A stretch of 11,279 nucleotides of DNA from Candidatus Bathyarchaeota archaeon (GTDB lineage Archaea; Thermoproteota; Bathyarchaeia; Bathyarchaeales; Bathyarchaeaceae): NCBI GenBank assembly GCA_003662715.1, contig QMYO01000027.1, forward strand, positions 1 to 11,279, written 5' to 3'. Within the stretch, counting starts at the first letter, position 1. Each line of letters starts with the position of its first letter. The translations under genes were made by a program, and so were the position numbers. Below the pieces are notes generated by a model that had not been told where the DNA came from, did not search any database, and saw nothing but the letters and a program-made list of their open reading frames with translations. Of this stretch, positions 7,925 to 11,279 are shown piece by piece.

Positions 7925-8951
7925 TATTAATAGAATTAAAAGAATCTGGGGGACATATAGTCTCGTACGAAAACTCTCTGCTATAAACGGTCCGAATGTT
8001 AGCAAGACATTGTTAGATCGTGTAATGTATAGTTCTGAAGCCTTACCTCTTTTAGGAAAGGAATACTGGTGGTTTCTTTTCTTTGGTCAAGATGGAGAAA
8101 AGCCTGTACAATTGATGTTGCTGATATTCCGAAAACATGGAAAGAAAATGCTGTTTAACAATAAAGAGATGGTACTTAGAAACTTAGGAAAAAACAAATT
8201 CCAAGCCGTCACTGCTGGATGGGTATACGATGGAAAAAGACTTCATGATTTAGGAGATACGAACGCCATTGTAAGAATTCAAGAGAAAAGCATAGTTTCT
8301 GAGATTTCAGGTCAAAAGATGATACTTTGCGGTGGTTTTCCAGATTACAGACTAAAAGTGGGTGACACCATTGATTTGAATATCAAAAAAGCAAATTATC
8401 TTGAGGATAAAGATGCATGTGGCGTATTCATACCTCCATTTGGCATGGGTTGGGTGGATATTTTCTCAGATGTAGACGGCATTGTATTAGGAAGAAAGTT
8501 TAAGGGAACATCACATCTGCAAAAAGTTGTTGGTGCTACTATATTCGGGCCATTCCATTGGGGAAGAATAATTTTTCAAAATAGCTCTGTAGCCTCATTT
8601 TTTTGTCTCAAGACTGGGAAAGATTCGAAAAAATATTTTCGCAGGTCTCTAACTTTTTATGATCATGAAAACAATGAAATTATCAGATTCGATAATCCAA
8701 AGTTGAAAATATCAAAAAGGAAAGGCGCTACTTTTCTATGGATTGTTAAAGGGAAAGACAAGGACAAGGACTTTAGAATCGTATTAGAAACTTATGCTAG
8801 AAAACAATTTGTTATGAAAGGTGGCGGTTCACAAGTTTATGTTGAATATGCTGTTACACCTAGGGAACTAAGTCTGAAAACCAGAGACCGAGCAATTACT
8901 TTGGATGATTTGGGTAAAGGTGTGGGAACATTTGAAGATGCATACTGGTGA
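7917..8951 (+). CDS. Beta-rich protein of unknown function, possibly CrtC/AttH-like lipocalin fold
   Basis: I do not recognise this 344-residue protein with certainty. It is basic, mostly beta-strand in pattern, and has no signal peptide or clear membrane helix. KEYWWFLFFGQDG (48-60) followed by an extended strand pair, GPFHWGRIIFQNS (211-223), YVEYAVTPREL (308-318) and a C-terminal GVGTFEDAYW (335-344) recall the two-barrel carotenoid hydratase/AttH family. Members bind hydrophobic substrates and some catalyse hydration or cyclisation. That resemblance is inference from pattern only. The start is GTG 7917, inside the end of the preceding radical SAM gene, so the two are translationally coupled and probably work in one pathway. 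Its stop is only 4 bases from the stop of the convergent regulator gene. Confidence 0.75.
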   Translation: MIDINRIKRIWGTYSLVRKLSAINGPNVSKTLLDRVMYSSEALPLLGKEYWWFLFFGQDGEKPVQLMLLIFRKHGKKMLFNNKEMVLRNLGKNKFQAVTAGWVYDGKRLHDLGDTNAIVRIQEKSIVSEISGQKMILCGGFPDYRLKVGDTIDLNIKKANYLEDKDACGVFIPPFGMGWVDIFSDVDGIVLGRKFKGTSHLQKVVGATIFGPFHWGRIIFQNSSVASFFCLKTGKDSKKYFRRSLTFYDHENNEIIRFDNPKLKISKRKGATFLWIVKGKDKDKDFRIVLETYARKQFVMKGGGSQVYVEYAVTPRELSLKTRDRAITLDDLGKGVGTFEDAYW

Positions 8952-8955
8952 ACAA

Positions 8956-9336
8956 TTAGAAAAATACAGCCTTTGTTTCTAAAACTTTGGTAATTTCATC
9001 TAATATCTTCTGAATTTTATCCTTTACTTTTTTCCATGTTTCTTGGACAGGAACAGCCATATAAACATACTTGAGTCTTTTACCTTGTACCACCTTTCTA
9101 GTTATAAATCCCTCTTGACCTAATTTTTTGATATATTTACGTATTGTTCGTTCTGAAAGATTCAGCTGTCTTTCAATCTGTTTTATAGTTAACGAAGATT
9201 TTAGTAAAAGATTATAAATTCTAATTTCCGTTGCTTTAAAATTAAGGAAACCTAAAATAATGTTCAGTAACTCTCTTGGCTTTTTTCTTCCTTTCAGTAC
9301 ATTCTCTATATCTGCAATGTAATTTCTTTTTACCAT
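8956..9336 (-). CDS. Winged-helix transcriptional regulator, probable regulator of the radical SAM operon
   Basis: This 126-residue basic DNA-binding protein has a helix-turn-helix at about residues 49-73 (LTIKQIERQLNLSERTIRKY), a following REGFI-like turn (QEGFITRKV) and a beta wing at 80-95 (RKVVQGKRLKYVYMAV). A C-terminal helix at about 98-121 could serve as a dimer contact, as in TrmB/MarR-like archaeal regulators. No ligand domain or metal site is visible. It is convergent with the radical SAM operon with a 4-base gap. A palindrome before its own TATA box resembles one at the operon's promoter, so I infer autoregulation plus control of the operon. ATG at 9336 lies about 27 bases from the TATA box, so the message is probably leaderless. 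Confidence 0.82.
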   Translation of the reverse strand: MVKRNYIADIENVLKGRKKPRELLNIILGFLNFKATEIRIYNLLLKSSLTIKQIERQLNLSERTIRKYIKKLGQEGFITRKVVQGKRLKYVYMAVPVQETWKKVKDKIQKILDEITKVLETKAVFF

Positions 9337-9359
9337 GACTTATTCTATGAAGAAATTAC

Positions 9360-9383
9360 TATTTAAATTTTCATATGTATGAA
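9360..9383 (-). promoter_or_regulatory. Promoter and palindromic operator of the winged-helix regulator
   Basis: On the minus strand a TATA box TTTAAATA (9367-9360) lies about 27 bases from the ATG at 9336. Immediately upstream is TTCATA-TG-TATGAA on the plus strand (9370-9383), six-base arms around a 2-base centre. It matches the operon palindrome at 4305-4318 at 11 of 14 positions and would cover the BRE. Confidence 0.55.
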
Positions 9384-9468
9384 TTGTTGACTTCCATATA
9401 CACGCGCACCTTCTAAAGAGATCTCAAAATCGGACTTTTCGGTTTGTGCAAAAAACAAGGATTTAAAC

Positions 9469-9496
9469 GAAGGTTTGGATCTAATCCCCGGCGCCA
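9469..9496 (+). repeat. Degenerate tRNA T-arm/acceptor copy, probable second att site
   Basis: The last 11 bases, CCCCGGCGCCA (9486-9496), are identical to the acceptor end of the tRNA-Ser half at 4222-4232. Extending left without gaps, 20 of 28 bases match 4205-4232, although the T stem no longer pairs. It lies 29 bases from the 3' end of an integrase fragment, where att sites of pNOB8-type elements usually lie. The distance between the two copies is 5264 bases. A worn att site is the best reading; chance is possible because only 11 bases are exact. Confidence 0.55.
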
Positions 9497-9525
9497 CAGG
9501 ACAAACCCCCGACGCTTTTGATTGA

Positions 9526-9903
9526 TCATTTTCTCTTGCGAAATATCTCAGCGCCGTTGATGCATCCCACATACTCAAAACCCTTATCGATCAGTTCGCA
9601 TGCTTCTTCAACGCTGTGAGCAACTTTTGAAATGTACTCGTCTTTCTCGGTGAATTTCACTAGATGCGTGTAGATAAGCGTATTTTTTATGTTTTTGTGG
9701 CCTAGCACTGTCATCACGTGAAGGATATCCTTGGTCTTATAGTATTCCATTGTAGCCTTGAAGTGGCGCATTACTATGAAGTTGATGTTGTTCAACCGTG
9801 GGTTTTGCAGCTTAAAAGCGATTTGATTTCTCTGCCGCTGAAAGCTTATTTGGGACCATGGAAAACGACAAAATGTGAACTTAATAAACTGCCATTTTAA
9901 CAT
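9526..9903 (-). pseudogene. C-terminal fragment of an archaeal tyrosine integrase
   Basis: This 125-residue frame matches the C-terminal part of the archaeal pNOB8-type tyrosine recombinase family. MRHFKATMEYYKTKDI (45-60) carries the second catalytic Arg (Arg46), LGHK (67-70) the conserved His69, and LIYTHL (76-81) the nucleophile Tyr78. The histidine or lysine expected three residues before Arg46 is an isoleucine. The family's variable tail follows (VEEACELIDKGFEYV, ending FRKRK). The whole N-terminal DNA-binding domain and the first catalytic Arg box are absent, and the frame upstream is taken by an unrelated gene that it overlaps by 7 bases. Intact members are usually around 300 residues or more. 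Alone it should not recombine DNA. Its 3' end faces the degenerate att site. Recognisable homology starts near residue 15, so the true boundary is uncertain. Confidence 0.8.
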
Positions 9904-10820
9904 ACGCCTAAAGGCTCTCGATTCTGAACGTGCTGTGGCACACCAGCCTTACTGCGAGTATTCAGAGCTTGTTTCAAAACCGAAACCAACTCATGTACAT
10001 CCACACGCAAATCCTCAACTAACCCAGCTAAATCCTCAACCTGACCCTCCAACTTCTTAACCCGCTCAGGCATCAACAAATACTCAACAGCAGCATCCCT
10101 GCTAAGATGATCAATCTCACCCTGCAACTCACCTGGACTGTGATCCATCTTCCGCTTCGGCGTAGAAACCGTAAAATACCGACTAAGCAGCTGAGCCACC
10201 GGGTCGTCAATAGCTAACTCGTAGCCACGACCAACCCTGCCCTCACCCAACACACAACCATACTTGAACATCAAGCCTTTAGCAACCCGATCAGCCAAAT
10301 TCTTAGCTAAGGTAAACAACTCACCAGGATGACGCCCATACAAAGTCTCCACATGAACGATCCAGTTACGCGGAGTGTGACGAACCTTAACACCGTGCAT
10401 CAAACCCAAAAGAGCCGTCCAGTTGACCATCTCAACCCGCCTAAAATCAGCAGCAGGATACACGCCTTCTCTCACAATCGGAAACAACACCTGACACCTA
10501 TGCAACCGAAAAACACCGCTGCCGAAAACCACACCCTCACATGACCTGAGAAAATTTTGACCTCTCCCAGTCAGCTCGTAAAAAACACAGTTCGAGCGGA
10601 CCTTGCGACGTACAAGCCCAGCCTTCTGAAGCTTCTTAAGATAATAAAATACATGCTGCTTGCTCCAGCCATAGATGCGAGCTATCTTAGAAGGATAATC
10701 CCCAACCTCAACCCGCTTAAGAATAGGAATCACACGAGACCGAACAGTAATGAAGTAAAATTTGACTTTTGACTTTGAACACAAAACTTTTTGACTTCCA
10801 CGCTGACGGCGGAGGGACAA
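9897..10820 (-). CDS. Winged-helix protein with C-terminal coiled coil, function unknown
   Basis: This 307-residue protein has a winged helix at about residues 30-90 (YPSKIARIYGWSKQHVFYYL, then KAGLVRRKV and FYELTGRG). A central domain with no family I recognise spans about 100-220. A helical, heptad-like acidic region at about 250-288 (RVKKLEGQVEDLAGLVEDLR) probably oligomerises. DNA binding is well supported; the role could be regulation or replication on an integrated element. The longest frame starts at TTG 10820, supported by GAGAGG ten bases upstream. A start at GTG 10733 (residue 30) would also keep the whole DNA-binding domain and would leave the TTTGACTT repeats as upstream control DNA. 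It follows the polymerase gene by 21 bases, suggesting one transcript, and overlaps the integrase fragment by 7 bases. Confidence 0.72.
   Translation of the reverse strand: MSLRRQRGSQKVLCSKSKVKFYFITVRSRVIPILKRVEVGDYPSKIARIYGWSKQHVFYYLKKLQKAGLVRRKVRSNCVFYELTGRGQNFLRSCEGVVFGSGVFRLHRCQVLFPIVREGVYPAADFRRVEMVNWTALLGLMHGVKVRHTPRNWIVHVETLYGRHPGELFTLAKNLADRVAKGLMFKYGCVLGEGRVGRGYELAIDDPVAQLLSRYFTVSTPKRKMDHSPGELQGEIDHLSRDAAVEYLLMPERVKKLEGQVEDLAGLVEDLRVDVHELVSVLKQALNTRSKAGVPQHVQNREPLGVC
10761..10797 (+). repeat. Three copies of TTTGACTT
   Basis: TTTGACTT occurs at 10761-10768, 10768-10775 and 10790-10797. The first two are in 7-base register. They lie in the first codons of the winged-helix gene if it starts at TTG 10820, or just upstream of it if it starts at GTG 10733. 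A binding site is possible but unproven. Confidence 0.4.
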
Positions 10821-10841
10821 TAGACGATTCCCTCTCGAAGA

Positions 10842-11279
10842 TTATGCCTTTTTGATTTCTCGATCTTGAGGCGCTATGTAATCTAGTCCCAACGCTTCGA
10901 AAACTTCTCGCTCAGTCTTTGAAGCAACGACCTCGCCCTTTTCGTTGAGCAGACCCTTAGAATAGGCTAAACGATAGCCCTTCCGAATCGCAAGACTAGC
11001 GAGATAGATGTTATGCTTCGCACTACCCGTACGAATAAGAAGCAGAATTCCCCAATTCCTCTTAGAAGCCCGATACAGATCCACTTGCACATAGCCTTCA
11101 CCCTGCTTGCTCACAAAAGGCACATAAAGCGTCGCCAACTTAGCCCCTTGCTTCTCCGTGACAGCATCAAATCTACGCCTAAACTCATTGAGTATTTTAA
11201 TCCAAGACTGCGGCTTAGGCTGAACCACAATGTCTATGTCATTAACCCTATCCTTCCTTCGCCTAATGCTGCCAGCTAC
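10842..11279 (-). CDS. Family X (Pol beta-like) DNA polymerase, 5' end cut by window edge
   Basis: The frame is open from the right edge at 11279 to the TAA at 10842, giving 145 codons. The visible part starts AGSIRRRKDRVNDIDIVV, the nucleotidyltransferase GS motif followed by the DxD metal ligands (visible residues 14 and 16). The third catalytic Asp is in VQVDLYRA (visible residue 67). The thumb follows: RTGSAKHNIYLASLAIRKGY and then TEREVFEALGLDYIAPQDRE, the standard end of a PolX thumb. Such enzymes fill short gaps in DNA repair. The protein stops four residues after this point, so it lacks the C-terminal PHP exonuclease domain of many bacterial and archaeal PolX proteins. The missing N-terminal part should hold the 8-kDa and fingers domains. 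An in-frame GTG at 11228 is internal, not the start. Confidence 0.88.
   Translation of the reverse strand, partial: VAGSIRRRKDRVNDIDIVVQPKPQSWIKILNEFRRRFDAVTEKQGAKLATLYVPFVSKQGEGYVQVDLYRASKRNWGILLLIRTGSAKHNIYLASLAIRKGYRLAYSKGLLNEKGEVVASKTEREVFEALGLDYIAPQDREIKKA

Noticed and set aside
9363..9578. A 71-codon minus-strand frame crossing the degenerate att site
   Set aside because: It overlaps the end of the integrase fragment in another frame, has no recognisable domain and spans what looks like non-coding att DNA.
9526..9903. Interpretation as the C-terminal piece of an SSV-type integrase split by integration
   Set aside because: In SSV-type elements the att core lies inside the gene, so it would be at the 5' end of the C-terminal piece. 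Here the tRNA-like core lies beyond the 3' end, as in pNOB8-type elements.
9875..10772. Several plus-strand frames of 60-71 codons opposite the winged-helix gene
   Set aside because: They are shadows of the minus-strand gene, rich in Pro, Thr and His as expected from antisense reading, with no motif.
1..11279. CRISPR array, ribosomal RNA or intact insertion sequence
   Set aside because: No regularly spaced direct repeats of 25-40 bases, no rRNA-like stretches and no transposase gene or terminal inverted repeats were seen.

Overview
The window looks archaeal, probably from the Thermoproteota/Bathyarchaeia side of the tree. The evidence is BRE/TATA-type promoters about 27 nt from start codons with little or no leader, frequent GTG and TTG starts, an archaeal-style class II tRNA 3' half with encoded CCA, a fragment of a typical archaeal tyrosine integrase, and a family X DNA polymerase. 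The assignment rests on protein style and is not proven.

Left part (1-2314, minus strand): a type I restriction-modification operon, hsdM followed by hsdS with a 4-nt ATGA overlap. hsdS runs off the left edge, and no hsdR is visible. Divergent from it, across a 261-nt promoter region, is a plus-strand AAA ATPase of the DUF4143 type with a C-terminal PD-(D/E)XK-like motif (2576-4087). Its promoter carries two copies of an 18-nt palindromic box that bracket the TATA box.

Middle part (4181-9496): this opens with the 3' half of a tRNA-Ser-like gene that has no 5' half (an integration scar) and closes with a degenerate copy of the same T-arm/acceptor end (9469-9496). Between them is a visibly A+T-rich cassette. 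It holds a three-gene plus-strand operon and a convergent minus-strand winged-helix regulator. The operon encodes two radical SAM proteins, at least one with a clear B12-binding domain, and a 344-residue beta-rich protein that may have a CrtC/AttH-like lipocalin fold. A related 14-bp palindrome, TKCATATRTATGMA, lies at the predicted start site of the operon and just upstream of the regulator's own TATA box. The best reading is a self-regulated biosynthetic cassette for a small molecule or lipid, carried on a mobile segment.

Right part (9526-11279, minus strand): the C-terminal third of a tyrosine integrase whose 3' end faces the degenerate att site, a winged-helix/coiled-coil protein of unknown function, and the C-terminal part of a short PolX-like DNA polymerase that runs off the right edge.

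Overall model (inference): several mobile segments accumulated in tandem at one tRNA-Ser gene. The restriction system and ATPase lie on one side, the radical SAM cassette is in the middle, and integrase debris lies on the other side. The model predicts an intact plus-strand tRNA-Ser somewhere to the left of the window.
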